A stretch of DNA of 64,000 nt from Henckelia pumila (taxonomy: Eukaryota; Streptophyta; Magnoliopsida; Lamiales; Gesneriaceae), in the NCBI RefSeq assembly GCF_033568475.1, contig NW_027331833.1, positions 62,001 through 126,000 of the forward strand. Direction: 5' to 3'. Numbering within the stretch: the stretch's first letter is position 1; each line of letters begins with the position of its first letter. This document shows, piece by piece, positions 1-10,777 of this stretch. The notes below the pieces were generated by a model, which had not been told where the DNA came from, did not search any database, and worked only from the letters and a program-made list of their open reading frames with translations. Both the position numbers and the translations under genes were made by a program.

Positions 1-1733
1 TAGATCTATCATTCGGCCTAGGAACAAGACACCAAACATCATTGCGTTTGAATTCATTTAATTCATCTTGCATAACAATTATTCAAGAATCATCTAATAA
101 AGCATCATCAATACACTTAAGTTCAACATGTGAAACAAAAGCAAGATGATTGCAAATATTATTAAGAGAAGATCGAGTGGTTACTCCCTTTGAAGGACTT
201 CCAATGATAAGATCCATAGGATGATCTTTGTGAAGCGTTCATTCCTTTGGTAGTGGAGTTTTCTCAACAGAAATATCTATATCATTCAGGCTTGAGGAAG
301 TCATCTCTTCTTCGAGTAATTCTACATCATCGTTAATAGTACGAGAAACTACAGACATAGATTCATCAAATACAACATGCATAGATTCTTCAACAAGTAA
401 AGTACGTTTATTAAATACTTTAAAAGCCTTACTTGAGGTAAAATATCCGAGAAAAATGCCTTTGTCAGACTTGGCATCAAACTTGCCGAGGTTGTCTTTA
501 CCGTTATTATGAATGTAGCATTTTGATCCAAAATCCCGAAAATAAAAAATGTTAGGCTTTCTCGTTCTCCAAAATTCATATGGAGTTTTTTTGAGAATGA
601 GTCTTATTGATACACGATTGATGATATAGCAGACAATGTTCATTGCTTCAGCCCAAAAATATTTTGGTAGAGAATGCTCACATATCATGGCCCTCGCAAT
701 CTCCACAAGTGTCATATTTTTCCTCTCAACGACCCCGTTTTGTTGAGGAGTCCTAGGATAAGAAAAATTGTGACCGATGCCTTCTCTTCACAAAAATTTG
801 TAAAACTCTCATTTTGAAATTCAGTTTCGTGGTCACTACGGATCTGCTTTATTGAAAGATTTTTCTCATTCTCAACACGTTTCACAAAAGTTTTAAAATA
901 ATCAAAGACATCATTTTTGTGGGAAAAAAATAATGTCCACATGAAATGTGAGAAATCATCCACAATGACAAATTCATAAAGCTTTCCTCCTAGGCTAGCG
1001 TTCCTCGAGGGACCACATAGATCTAGGTGGAGAAGTTCAAGGGGCATAGAAGTAGATACAAATTTTTTGCTTTTAAAAGATTCTTTTGTGTGTTTGCCAA
1101 GCTGACATGCATCACAAATAGAATCTAATTTTAAATTGAGTTTTGGCATATCAATTACTAGATCAAGTTTAAAAAGTTTTTCAATGGTACTAGAACCAAC
1201 ATGATCTAATCGTCTATGCTAAAGAATGTTGTCATCAACATTCAAGGATACAAGGCTTTTAATATTTGACAAAGATAAATTATTTAAGGAAACCTTTTAA
1301 ACATTTTCACTTCTATATCCTTTGAAATTTATGGATTTGTCAGATGTGAGTGATATTGTGCAGTTTTGGGGAGTGAATTTGACTTCATAACCTCTATCGC
1401 ACAATTGGCTTATGCTTATTAGATTGTGCTTAAGTCCTTTCACTAGGAGTACATCATCAATCAAGCAGGATTTAGATATACCTATTGAGCTGATTCTTTC
1501 AATTACTCCTTTGTTGTTGTCTCTAAAGGTGACAGTTCTCTTCTCCATTAGTTTCACCGATTGGAGTAGCTTCTTGTTCCCCGTCATATGTCTAGAACAT
1601 CCACTGTCTAGATACCATATGCTAGGGAGAACATTTTTCCTATTTCCCTACAAAAATTAATTTTGATACCCTTTAGTTCTTTTGGGTCCACAATGTTAGA
1701 AAAGAGAGATACAAAATGGATTTTTAAGAGTTC
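1..1733 (-). pseudogene. copia-1 pol: protease, integrase and start of reverse transcriptase
   Basis: Ty1/copia polyprotein read on the minus strand, in several frames. From right to left: a retropepsin motif DSGCSRHMTG near 1600-1640, the protease/GAG-pre-integrase segment (1297-1587), CDACQLGKH of the integrase zinc-binding region and an integrase core with HLDLCGP and IRSDHETEF (712-1149), the integrase C-terminal part with GIFLGY (239-715), and the beginning of reverse transcriptase (a DELNEFKRNDVW-type stretch) at the left edge. In life it would cut, integrate and copy the element. Several stops and frameshifts separate these pieces and the acidic core residues lie in degraded context (SDHETEF where families usually have SDHGGEF), so it is dead. 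It continues beyond position 1. Its gag is at 8213-9692, the two halves being separated by an inserted LTR. Family assignment is secure; exact frame joins were not determined. Confidence 0.9.
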
Positions 1734-2469
1734 TGAAACGACCCTGACCTCTACTTAATTATATAATAAAAAAATACGGATTTTCAAAAATTTTCGGCAT
1801 GACCTCTCTATTTATATTCAAAACCGCCTGTCACATACATCAAATTTAAAATGCAAACAACAACACTAAATAAACTAGACCGAGAAAATAAAATAACGAA
1901 AACCTGAGAAAGATATTGACACTCCAAACTATCCAAAATTTAAACAATTTGATACATAAGTGCCCACAAACAAATCCAAAGAATATTATCTTTACATTTA
2001 CATTTACTAAATTAACAAGATGAAGGACTTTAAAGTGCTAAAATAAAATTTTGCGGAAAATTGGCATGGTCAGAGGGATGTGCCGTGCCCGCATCACAGT
2101 CCACTCGATAGTACTGCCCCGCAATCTCAATGATAACCTAAACCTGCACCAAGTAGATGTAGTGAGCCTAGGGGCCCAACAAGAATATGGGAAAAATAAC
2201 GAGTACTACATAAATACATGCACACGCAGATTAAAAATAGCTTATACTAAAAATACTTTTGTTTGTGTCCCTTAATTTAAATAATTGATTTCTAAAGGAA
2301 AGAAGTGAACATAAATGAAACATATACATGGCTAAGTCGAATATAATCACTGTAACTGAATAAACTGTACTGAAACATAGTCATAAATATTTGAACTGTA
2401 ACTGTGAACTTAGATCCTTGAATTGTGACTCTGGTTCCGATCATGATCATGGCTGCAGTTCGCTATGCC

Positions 2470-2660
2470 GCAAGGAAGTTAGGTTATCTCCCAACCCGTC
2501 TTGCCCATACTTGGTAAGGGAAGCCAAGATTTATCCCACCCCGTCCAAACCCATAAATTTGGTAAGGAAAGCCAAGACGTCTCTCAGCCCGTCCATACAC
2601 GTCAGGTGGTATGGGAAGCTAGAACGTCTCCCAGCCCGTCCATACATTTCATAAATATAG
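2470..2660. repeat. short tandem repeats inside the 3.3 kb LTR
   Basis: About three degenerate units of roughly 55-60 bp, each carrying CCCGTCC, a GGTAAGG or GGTATGGGAAG element and AGACGTCTC-like text. The corresponding zone in the second LTR copy is 37825-37990 in opposite orientation. An internal minisatellite of this LTR family. Confidence 0.7.
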
Positions 2661-2989
2661 TCACAATCATCTCACTTCGTTAATAAAAATATTTTCTTTC
2701 ATACTTTCTTTATTGCCTTGATATAAAAACTTAGCATGCATATGTAGATGTAATGTACTTGAAAATATTTACTCAATTATCATGCAAGAGACTCAAATAT
2801 GGATGATCGGGATGGTGATTTAGGAGACAGACCAAGGATAGGGACCTAAACCGTAAACTTGCGCTTAGGAAAATTTGAGCGGTACACCCATAAAGCTTAC
2901 AACTCACTCAGTTCTTATTCAAAAAGAGTTCCGCTTGAAACCACGACTCACACACACTTAGAACTAAATAAAAAAGTCATCCTCGAGGT

Positions 2990-3410
2990 ATTATTCCTAT
3001 CCAATCATTTTATGAAAATTTATTTCCGGACAGCCCCTCATTCAATCCAAAATTCTGCACCTATCCAATGAATAGCCTAGAACTTGACCAACACTTAACC
3101 GAATTCATTTCCGCTTGAACCGAAATATTTCTAACATCCTATGCTATTTCCAAACCCAAGACCTTAACCAAAACCCGAGTTTAACCCTGTTTTAAAAATT
3201 CATTTCCGGACAGCAATCATAGAACTCTAAAATTATGCACCTATCTATTCAAATGCCTAGAACGCAATCAAGACTTAACCGAATTAATTCCCGCTTGAAC
3301 CGACATATTTCTAACATCTTATACTAATTCCAGACCTGAGCCCTTAACCAAATCATGATTTTAACCCTGCTTTAAACATACGTTTCCGGACAGCTCACAC
3401 ATCGTCAAAA
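2990..3410. repeat. about 190-bp tandem repeat inside the 3.3 kb LTR
   Basis: TTTCCGGACAGC recurs near 3025, 3205 and 3385, each followed by a block with CACCTATC, GCCTAGAAC, CTTAACCGAATT and CCGCTTGAACCGA. This gives about 2.2 units of roughly 185 bp. The copy at 35473-38775 shows essentially one unit in this zone, so copy number differs between LTRs of the family. Confidence 0.75.
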
Positions 3411-4611
3411 TTCTGCTCTAGTCTTAACTCATCACCTTTCTCCAAAACTTAGCCATTTAACTCCCAATGTTCCAAACCAATAAACTAGGACCATGACCAA
3501 TACTTAGACACATCTCAAACACCAAAGAATCACCCCTCACAAGCTTAACTTGACTCGGAAAAATTCATTCCTTAGCACAAGCCAAAAATCCAGCCCAACT
3601 CTTAATTCATTCCAAGCTAACCTCGACTCATCCTAAGCACTACCATGTGAGCTACATTCTCACCCATGGTAGCTCCTAACCCACCATCCAAGCAACACAA
3701 AAAACATACAACAATTTGAACCAAGCAAGGCACCATATATTTCTGAAATTTTCGAAAATTAAGGGAAACAAGAGAAACATTTTCAAACTCCCAACTCAAC
3801 TTATTTTCATCAATATAAAAATCACATTCAATCAACATAAGCATGAACAAGGCTAATATGAATCTGAATTTCGAAATATGCCCAAAAATCTTTGAAATAT
3901 TCGAAATACACGCAATGGGACAATCACATGACATAATAATCTACTTGGTGGCCAAAGAAAACCATTTTCTTGCCTAACTAGAAGAGAACCCGAGAGAAGG
4001 AAGCTCAAGGGAGCTGAAATCGGCCAAGAGGTTGAGCAGAAAGGTTCGAACAGCTAGCTAGGAGGAAAAGCTTTGTCGGAGACAACGGCTGGCAGCGGCT
4101 GGAACCTCAAGGGAAGAAGAAGCCGATCCATTTTAGAGAGAAAGGGGAAGAAAACGTGAGGTTGGGGGCTAGGGTTTAAAATTGTCTCTATTTTTGTGAT
4201 AAATTGTGTTTTAAGTGTGTATATGGGTGTGTGTTAGGTAGACCTGGCCAAGGGCCGGGTTGGAACCGGAAACGGCCCGTGCTCAATGGGCCGGTTAACT
4301 GGGTCAACGGGCCCAACCCGGAACCGGGACCGGACCGGACACTTGGCTGTCCGATCCCGGTTTTCCCTTAGGAAAACCGACAACCCGCCGGGTTGAACGG
4401 GTCCGACCCGCCGGGTTGGAACCATCCAACCAGGCGGGTTGGACACGTGGCGCCCATTGGGGCGCCAGATGATCCAACGGCCACTAGCAAGTGGCCGTTA
4501 GATCTCTCAACGGCCACGATTTTGTGGCCGTTGAAACCCGCCGGACCCGGTGGGTCGGCCCGCCGGACCCGTCGGGTCAACCGGAATTTTTTTTTTAAAC
4601 CTATTTGTTAT

Positions 4612-4620
4612 CTATAAATA
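4612..4620 (+). promoter_or_regulatory. probable TATA box of the hAT transposase gene
   Basis: CTATAAATA lies about 155 bp upstream of the first transposase ATG (4773), after the GC-rich subterminal zone and before a CT-rich leader (4621-4690). This is the normal arrangement for a plant pol II promoter. No expression evidence. Confidence 0.6.
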
Positions 4621-4772
4621 CCTCCAACCTCCTTTCATTTTGTTTACACAATTCTCTCTTCATTCTCTGTATTCTCAATTCCTTTTAATTTCTTGAATTA
4701 TCAAAAATATCAAGTTTCGATTATTGGTTTATTGTCAATTGTTGATTTATTTTCATATTTATACAATTACAA

Positions 4773-6983
4773 ATGTCCGGAGCGGGATCAAGTCGTAAGG
4801 GTGACAAAGGAAAAGGAAAGGAAAAGAGCATCATACCACCCGAGGTCGAGTATCCTCAATTCAATGTCGATGGATTTGATCTTGAATATTCCGATAATGA
4901 AATTCAAGAAATTCGACAAGAAGCGCAACAAATACAACAAGTTGAACAACCACCACCACCACCACATCATCATGCAAGTCAAGAAAGTATGAATGATCCG
5001 GCGGCCTCTCAAAGACAAACTCGAGCGGTGCCTCACCCGACATCCGATATCTTAACCAAACACTTCGACAAGGTGACGCTTCCCTCCGGTGATTTGCAAG
5101 CCAAATGCAAATATTGTTCAAAATGTTACAAATTTAAACAAGGAGGTAGTTATGGAACTTTGACGCGGCATATCGAGAAAAATCATCCGATGGAAATTGG
5201 TATTGATCGTGTTCAAACTCAAATTCCGGAATTCTATTCTCAATCGGGTAATGAATCTCAACTATTTAAATATAACGAAGCTAGATTTAGAGAAGAAACG
5301 ACTAAATTGTGTGCGGTTGAACAACTTTCTTTTAGTTTTAGCGATAAATTATCTTTTAAAAATTGGCTTTCTACAAGTACAAATCCTTCTATTAGACGTA
5401 TTCTAAGAAATAGTCTCAAACGCACAATGAAAAAGTTAGTCGTTGATCAAAAGAAAGAATTAATTAAGGAATTTTATAGTTTGAATAATAAAGTTTCTTT
5501 GTGTTCCGATATTTGGAGTGATCATTGGCAAAGTTGTTCATATATGGGTATTACATGTCATTGGATTGATAATAATTGGAACATTCAAAAAAGGTTGCTT
5601 GCATATAGATGTTTCAACGAATCACACACGACACAAAATATTTCGCAACTTATATTTGTTATTTTAGAAGAATATGGTCTAACTACTAAAGTTTTTTCAA
5701 TGTCTTTTGATAATGCTAGTGCAAATACTTCTAGTATTAGTGAGCTTATTGAAATATGTAAACCATCACTAGGTGGCAAATTTTTTCATATTAGATGCAC
5801 ATGTCATATTTTAAATTTGTGTGTTCAAGATGGGCTAAAAAATTTAGGCACACATATTCAACCAATTAGAAATGCTATTCATTATTTATGGACGCACCCC
5901 CAAGTTATGAAGCAATGGGGAAAATTTTGTAGAGTAAATGGTATGAAGCCTAAGCGGTTTGCACGAGACGTTCCAACTCATTGGAATTCAACATATAAAT
6001 TGTTATTATCCTATTTTGAATATAAAGATTTATTATGTACATTTTTTCATCAATTTGTTCAAGCTCGTGATATTTATTAGTTTTCAAATCAATGGAACAT
6101 ATGCACTAGTATTTGTGAAATTTTAAAAGTTTTTAATGATGCTAGTGACCAATTATCGTGTTTATTATCCTACTTCGCATTTAGTTTTAACACATTGTTG
6201 CAACATTGCTTGTATTTTTCATGAACATGTTAATTCTAATGATAGTGATTTATCTCAATGTATTCTCGTCATGAAAGCAAAATGGAAAAAATATTTTTTG
6301 CTCATTCCTGAAATTTTTTTATGTGCTTTTGTTTTAGATCCTAGACTAAAATTAGATGGCTTAAGCGACATGTTAACATTATATTATGAATTTTTGGAGC
6401 CTATTGCGGAAACGATTCCTTCTATCTCATTGATTTTGTTTAATATTAAAACTCATTTACTTGATATTTATAATGAATATAACATCAAATATGGTGGACA
6501 ACTTGTTTCACATGAAACACAATCCACTGCAACTAGTAATGTTACTTCTAAACTTACTAAAGCACAACTTTTATTAAGGGAATGGACGAAACGTCCACGA
6601 GGATCCTCAAGTTCCAGTCAGGAACTTGAGAACTATTTTACCACTACTTTTGATTTTAGTGATATGAGGAAAACTTCGACATTTTGAGATGGTGATCGCA
6701 AAAAAAACAAATATATCCAATTTTGGCTATAATGGCAAAAGAAATCCTAGCTTGTCCGGTTTCAATAGTTGCAGTGGAGCAAGCATTTAGTATTGGAGGA
6801 AATACATTGGACGAGAGACGTTCTAGCTTAAGGCCGGAAAATTTGGAAGCCCAATATTTGCTCAATGATTGGTCAAAAGCCGCTACTCGAACACAACATA
6901 TTCAAAGTGATGAAGAAGACCAAGATGATACCGAAGGAACATCCGGAACTACGACGGGAGGAAATGCGAGTGAAGTAGAATAA
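4773..6983 (+). pseudogene. hAT transposase (BED zinc finger, hAT dimerisation), broken
   Basis: First segment 4773-6080 (435 aa). It has a low-complexity N-terminus with a Pro/His run near residue 60-67, a BED-type finger CKYCSKCYKF...TRHIEKNH near residues 112-139, then the RNase-H-like fold with CSDIWSDHW (near 245), SFDNASAN (near 312) and RCTCHILNLCVQD (near 342), and the helical segment with DVPTHWNSTYK (near 405). The second segment is 6136-6687, and the third, 6723-6983, carries the C-terminal dimerisation domain (CPVSIVAVEQAFSIGGN, LNDW). Such proteins (RICESLEEPER/DAYSLEEPER-like) cut and rejoin the element ends. Damage: TAG at 6078, a frameshift near 6155-6165, another near 6660-6665, and TGA where the second Trp of a WW pair is expected near 6691. 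Few lesions, so it died rather recently. Cannot be active as it stands. Confidence 0.93.
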
Positions 6984-7164
6984 AATATAATAGATTTGTA
7001 ATATTAAGTCATAAGATATTAAGATGTTGAAATTCTAATATATTGTTTATTTAATAAATGTAATAGATTTTTATTATGGAGATATGAAATATTTGATTGA
7101 GATTATTTAATGAATATGTCTTATTAAAAATCTGTTTAAAAATTTAAAAAAAATTAAATTTCGA

Positions 7165-7245
7165 AGGTGCAGCGCCCCAGCCCTGCATTGGCAGCGCTGT
7201 GGCGCTTCCCCTTCGAATTTAATTCAAAGGTTTAGCGCCCCAGCG
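7165..7245. repeat. AGCGCTG-type GC-palindrome cluster near the hAT 3' end
   Basis: Within AT-rich sequence after the transposase, GCAGCGCC, GGCAGCGCTG, TGGCGCTT, TTAGCGCC and CAGCGCTGC occur within 80 bp. The same motif type forms the cluster in the solo LTR at 44779-44960. Function unknown. Confidence 0.6.
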
Positions 7246-8212
7246 CTGCATTGCAAATATTTTTTTTAAAAATAGCACGGGTTAGCCCGGACGGGTCCGG
7301 TTAACCACCGGTTCATCGACCCGGACCGGAACCGGCCATTGGCGGGCCGGTTAAGGGTTGGCTAAAAGCCAACCCGGACCCGAACCGTGGCCAGGTCTAG
7401 TGTTAGGTGTAAGCATACATAGGTGGGTGGCTGTGTTTTTTTTAAAAAAAAAAAGTGCTACTCTTTTTTAAAAAAGAGTGCTAGTCAACCTAGCAACTTA
7501 GGGTCATAAATTAATTGCGCTTTTAAAATACACAAGTTCGAAAATTCCCAAATTAAAATATTAAATCGGGTTTACTCACCCAGATTTAAAAATGCTAATT
7601 TTTGAAAAAGTTTAAAAATAATCTCTAGAATGCAGAGAAAGTGATTTTTGACACCTGGAAAATTCTAAAATCACCTTTCTTCTAATTTCCTCAATTCTTA
7701 CTAAAATTAGCTCATGAAATAAAATTTTGGGAATAAATCGCCGAAGTCCACCATCGCCGACAACCGGAACTGGAAGCTACTGAATCAAATAATTTCAAGA
7801 ATGATTAATTAAAAAAATATATTTGAGCAACTAATTCGTTAAAGAAATTTAACCACCATCATAGAATCAAAAATCAATACTTTAAATATTTTGATGTCGC
7901 GGGAATAAATAAGATTTTTCTTAAATAATAAACGGAGCGATTAAAATAATTTTAAACAAACTAGACGAATGTTTAAAAGCATTTTGAATAAATACACAAG
8001 CGGAATAAAAACTTTTAAAATGATTTGGAAAATTAAATAAATTTAAATAAATAAGCTAGACACTTAAAATAGTTTTAAAAAAAATAATTTAAAATAACTA
8101 ACCGCTAAACTTAGACTATTTAAAATAAATAAGTTGGACACTCGAAAATATTTAAACAAATAAGTTAAACAGTTAAAATCATTTAAAAGAATAAACTAGA
8201 CAATTAGAATCG

Positions 8213-9692
8213 TTAACGAGAATAAGAGCATGTAGGGGGTGATCTCATTTTAGCTTTAGCAATAAGGCTAGCAAAGTCTATAGATTTCTTATCATACCCT
8301 ATTCCACCTTTATCAAGGCTGCATTTTTGCATGCTTAGTAAATTATTAAATTTATTACTACTAACATTGAATATATCAAATGATTTTTCTAAGTGAGCTA
8401 TGTCATCCTTTAATCTTAGGTTTTCATGCTCCTTAGTTTCTAATTCATTTTTGAGGTTTATATTTTTCTTTCTAAGTAATTTAGCCATATCAAACATAAG
8501 TTTATAGGCATGTATTAATTCATCGTAGGAAGTACCTCATCATCGTCTTCGGAGACGATGTCATCACTCCTAGCCATGAGGCAGATGTTAGCTTCCTCCT
8601 CGTCATCTTCGCTGTCGCTCCAAGTTGCTATTAGGGATTTCTTCTTGCCTTTGTCAACCTTGTTCTTGAGGGGGCACACATTTGCATAGTGACCTTGTTC
8701 TTGACAGTTGTAGAATGTTACTTCCTTGTTCGACTTCTTCTCTTTCTTGAATTTGTTTCCACGCATGAATCGTTTGAACTTTCTTGCGCAGAGTGCCATA
8801 TCATCATCATCTTCTTCTTCGACTTGGGTGGATAAGGCAATCCCCTTTTCCTTGATCTTATCATCCTCCTTCTTTGATTCTTTCCTAGTAGACACTTCTA
8901 ACTCATGGGTTTTTAGGGTTCCATGGAGTTGATCAAGATCATAGAAAGCGGTGTCGCCTTTGTTGGACTCAATGATGGTCGTTCTCTTGGAATCCCACTC
9001 CTTGGGTAAGGCGCACAGAGCTCTCCTCCACACTTGCTTGGTTGGATTTTGTTCTCCAAGTTGGGCTAGCTCATTGATGATTTGAGAGAGTCTCCGGAAC
9101 ATTGTATCTACGTCTTCATTGGCTTCCATCTCGAAGGTCTCATATTTGAGCTGTAGGAGGTCAATCTTGGTTTATTTGACTTGGTTGGTTCCTTCGTGGC
9201 ATATCTCCAATTTTCCCAAATCTCTTTTGCGGAGGAGCACATAGAGATCTGGTTGTACTCATTCATATCTAGGAAACAATGCAAAATATTCATAGCTTTA
9301 GTATTTTGAGAAATTAATTTCATATCCTCCTTTGAAAAGTCTTCCATTCCCTTAGGAATTTGAACCCCTTCAACCTCTTTCATAGGTATGTAGGGACCTT
9401 TCACTGTTACTTTCTAAAGGTCATAATATACGGATTGGATATATAGGGACATTCGATTTTTCCAATAGCCGTAGTTTATGCCGTTGAAAAGAGGAGGACG
9501 ATTGGTTGATTTCCCTTGAGCATAATCGCTCGCTAGATTTTTCATAGAGACTTTTTGAAAATATTTTGTAAAAAGGTGGCTCTGATACCACTTGTTAGAA
9601 CCTAATGGGGGGGGGGATTTAGGTTCTATTGACAACTTTAGCAATTTAAAGTGATTATGCAAATACGCAAGCGGAAGACTTAAAGCAATCAA
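8213..9692 (-). pseudogene. copia-1 gag
   Basis: Minus-strand gag in three pieces. 9692-9414 carries NRPPLFNGINYGYWKNRM, the N-terminal signature of plant copia gag. 9404-9108 and 9129-8515 hold the UBN2-like helical capsid region (ALCALPKEWDSKRTTI) followed by an acidic/basic linker and a nucleocapsid knuckle. The knuckle reads FYNCQEQGHYANVC: the first cysteine of the CX2CX4HX4C pattern is replaced, so it should not hold zinc normally. 8497-8213 is a coiled-coil-like spacer (LRLKDDIAHLEKSF). Gag would package the element RNA. Frameshifts at about 9110-9130 and 9405-9414 break it. The frame ends where the LTR insertion begins. Confidence 0.9.
9579..9590 (-). other. copia-1 primer-binding site
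   Basis: On the minus strand TGGTATCAGAGC, two bases after the LTR end. It is complementary to the 3' end of plant initiator tRNA-Met, the usual primer for minus-strand DNA synthesis of copia elements. Confidence 0.9.
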
Positions 9693-10124
9693 TAATAAAT
9701 GCGTAATGTAAATAAAGCAGTAAAAGGGATCATATATGTTTATGGAAGTTCGACGATAAATCGTCTACGTCTCCCCTTTTTGGTTAAGATCGATTAACCA
9801 AGGATCCACTAGCACTTTGAACGTCTTGGCCTTGATGGCTCCAAGGATAGCCGTACAACTCAACACGATCACCATGCCGATACAACTCGATACACTTCGC
9901 CTTAAGGGCTCCAAGGATAGCCTCTACAATCGCACAACACACTTGGATTCACACTCAAGTATTTACAATGACCGCACAACCAACTCACAAATGATTTTTA
10001 CAAAAAACTCTCGATTTTTTAGCGAATATATCGAATAAATCTTGATAGAACACTTTGAATGAGAGGAGATGCTTGCAAGATATGAGAGTGAATTGGATGT
10101 CTTCAAATGGCTTGGAATGACCTC

Positions 10125-10132
10125 TATTTATA
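10125..10132 (-). promoter_or_regulatory. TATA box of the copia-1 LTR
   Basis: Minus-strand TATAAATA, downstream (in element direction) of the palindrome cluster. A typical plant LTR promoter position. Confidence 0.65.
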
Positions 10133-10144
10133 GTTTCAAATTCG

Positions 10145-10555
10145 AGCAGGTTCGGATCCTCCAAACGGGTCTTCGGTTCCTTCGAACTTCACTGATTGAT
10201 ATTCAAATTTCTACGGCTGTTGCACTGTTCGGATGGTCCGAACATGTCTTTGGGTCGTCCGAACGGCTGCATTAAATTCATTCCGAAAAATTTCTTCCGA
10301 AAAAATCTTCAGTCACCGTAAAGGAATTCGAAGCCCCCGATCTTAGCTTCGGATCCTCCGAGGTATGCCTTTCGTGCCCTCCAAGAGTGCCTCCGAGCAA
10401 TATTTAATTTCAGAAAAACTTTGGGCCGTCCGAACTGGCTTCGGATCGTCCGAACAAGTCTTTCGTGGCCTCCGAGCTTGTCATCCGAACATATTTAAAT
10501 ATTGAATAATATTTGGATGGTCTAAACCTTCTTCGGACCGTCCAAACCTGGGCAA
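10145..10555. repeat. TCGGA-NNN-TCCGA palindrome cluster, copia-1 LTR
   Basis: About ten variants of a 14-16 bp palindrome scattered through 410 bp, e.g. TTCGGATGGTCCGAAC near 10220, TTCGGATCGTCCGAAC near 10440 and TTCGGACCGTCCAAAC near 10532, with unrelated text between. Copies differ mainly in the central three bases or by C-to-T type changes. The cluster lies immediately upstream of the TATA box in element direction. Confidence 0.8.
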
Positions 10556-10777
10556 ATTCAAACATTTCAAATTTTATATCCAATTTTTGATTATCGGTTC
10601 TTGCTTCCAATATTGTCCATACATAAAAATATTATTATCTGCAAATTTCTCACTTTAAACTGTTAGTAATAATTAACCAAGTTTTGTAATCATCAAAACA
10701 CAATATTTTGAGACTTGTTAATGCATTAAAAACATTAATCTCATTACACGAGATTTGTATACGTTTAAGGTGTAACA

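Larger units (their letters stand above)
4239..7399 (+). mobile_element. hAT-superfamily DNA transposon with perfect 8-bp target duplication
   Basis: Terminal inverted repeats TAGACCTGGCCA (4239-4250) and its exact complement ending at 7399. Immediately outside each end lies GTGTTAGG (4231-4238 and 7400-7407), the 8-bp duplication expected for hAT. Subterminal regions are rich in CCGG/GGGTT blocks: 4251-4590 and 7275-7390 carry many copies of CCGGACC, CGGGTTGG and similar text. The central part encodes a broken transposase. Host sequence on both sides matches the uninterrupted LTR copy near 36400, confirming the insertion point. Length 3161 bp. Confidence 0.95.
1734..8225 (-). mobile_element. 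solo-type 3.3 kb LTR inserted in copia-1, itself split by a hAT element
   Basis: Reverse-strand copy of the LTR seen at 35473-38775. Matches include the 3' end (GGGTCGTTTCA, here reversed as TGAAACGACCC at 1734), the repeat zone at 2470-3410, the segment with CCAGTTCCGG near 7765, and the AAATATTTAAAGT zone near 7880. Minus the hAT and its duplicated site it is about 3.32 kb, against 3303 bp for the other copy. No internal coding region lies on either side, so it behaves as a solo LTR, probably Ty3/gypsy. The left boundary is exact by comparison. The right boundary (8213-8235) does not align with the TGTAGTACC start of the other copy and no matching 5-bp duplication is evident, so that end is truncated or diverged. 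Confidence 0.75.
1..10777 (-). mobile_element. Ty1/copia element copia-1, interrupted and running off the left edge
   Basis: Parts on the minus strand in element order: 5' LTR 9593-10777, primer-binding site 9579-9590, gag 9692-8213, then protease/integrase/RT 1733-1. Orientation and complementarity of content show one element split by an insertion of about 6.49 kb (1734 to about 8225). That insertion equals one ~3.3 kb LTR plus the ~3.17 kb hAT element inside it. The 3' LTR must lie left of the window. The right end sits inside a TRIM LTR, so copia-1 inserted into the TRIM cluster at 10778. Confidence 0.85.
9593..10777 (-). repeat. copia-1 5' LTR (1185 bp)
   Basis: On the minus strand it begins TGTTACACC (at 10777) and ends GGTTCTAACA (at 9593), i.e. 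TG...CA with a short inverted terminus. It is followed by the primer-binding site and gag. Contains a promoter (TATA at 10125-10132) and an upstream cluster of TCGGA/TCCGA palindromes. A run of nine G's lies just inside the 3' end (9607-9615). Confidence 0.88.

Noticed and set aside
4788..5121. Minus-strand frames opposite the hAT transposase start
   Set aside because: Low-complexity antisense of the Pro/His run; no domain.
1725..8228. TAAGAG (1725-1730 and 8223-8228) as target duplication of the LTR in copia-1
   Set aside because: It would place non-LTR bases inside the ends and is 6 bp, whereas the sister copy has clean TG...CA ends with 5 bp; chance match is likely.
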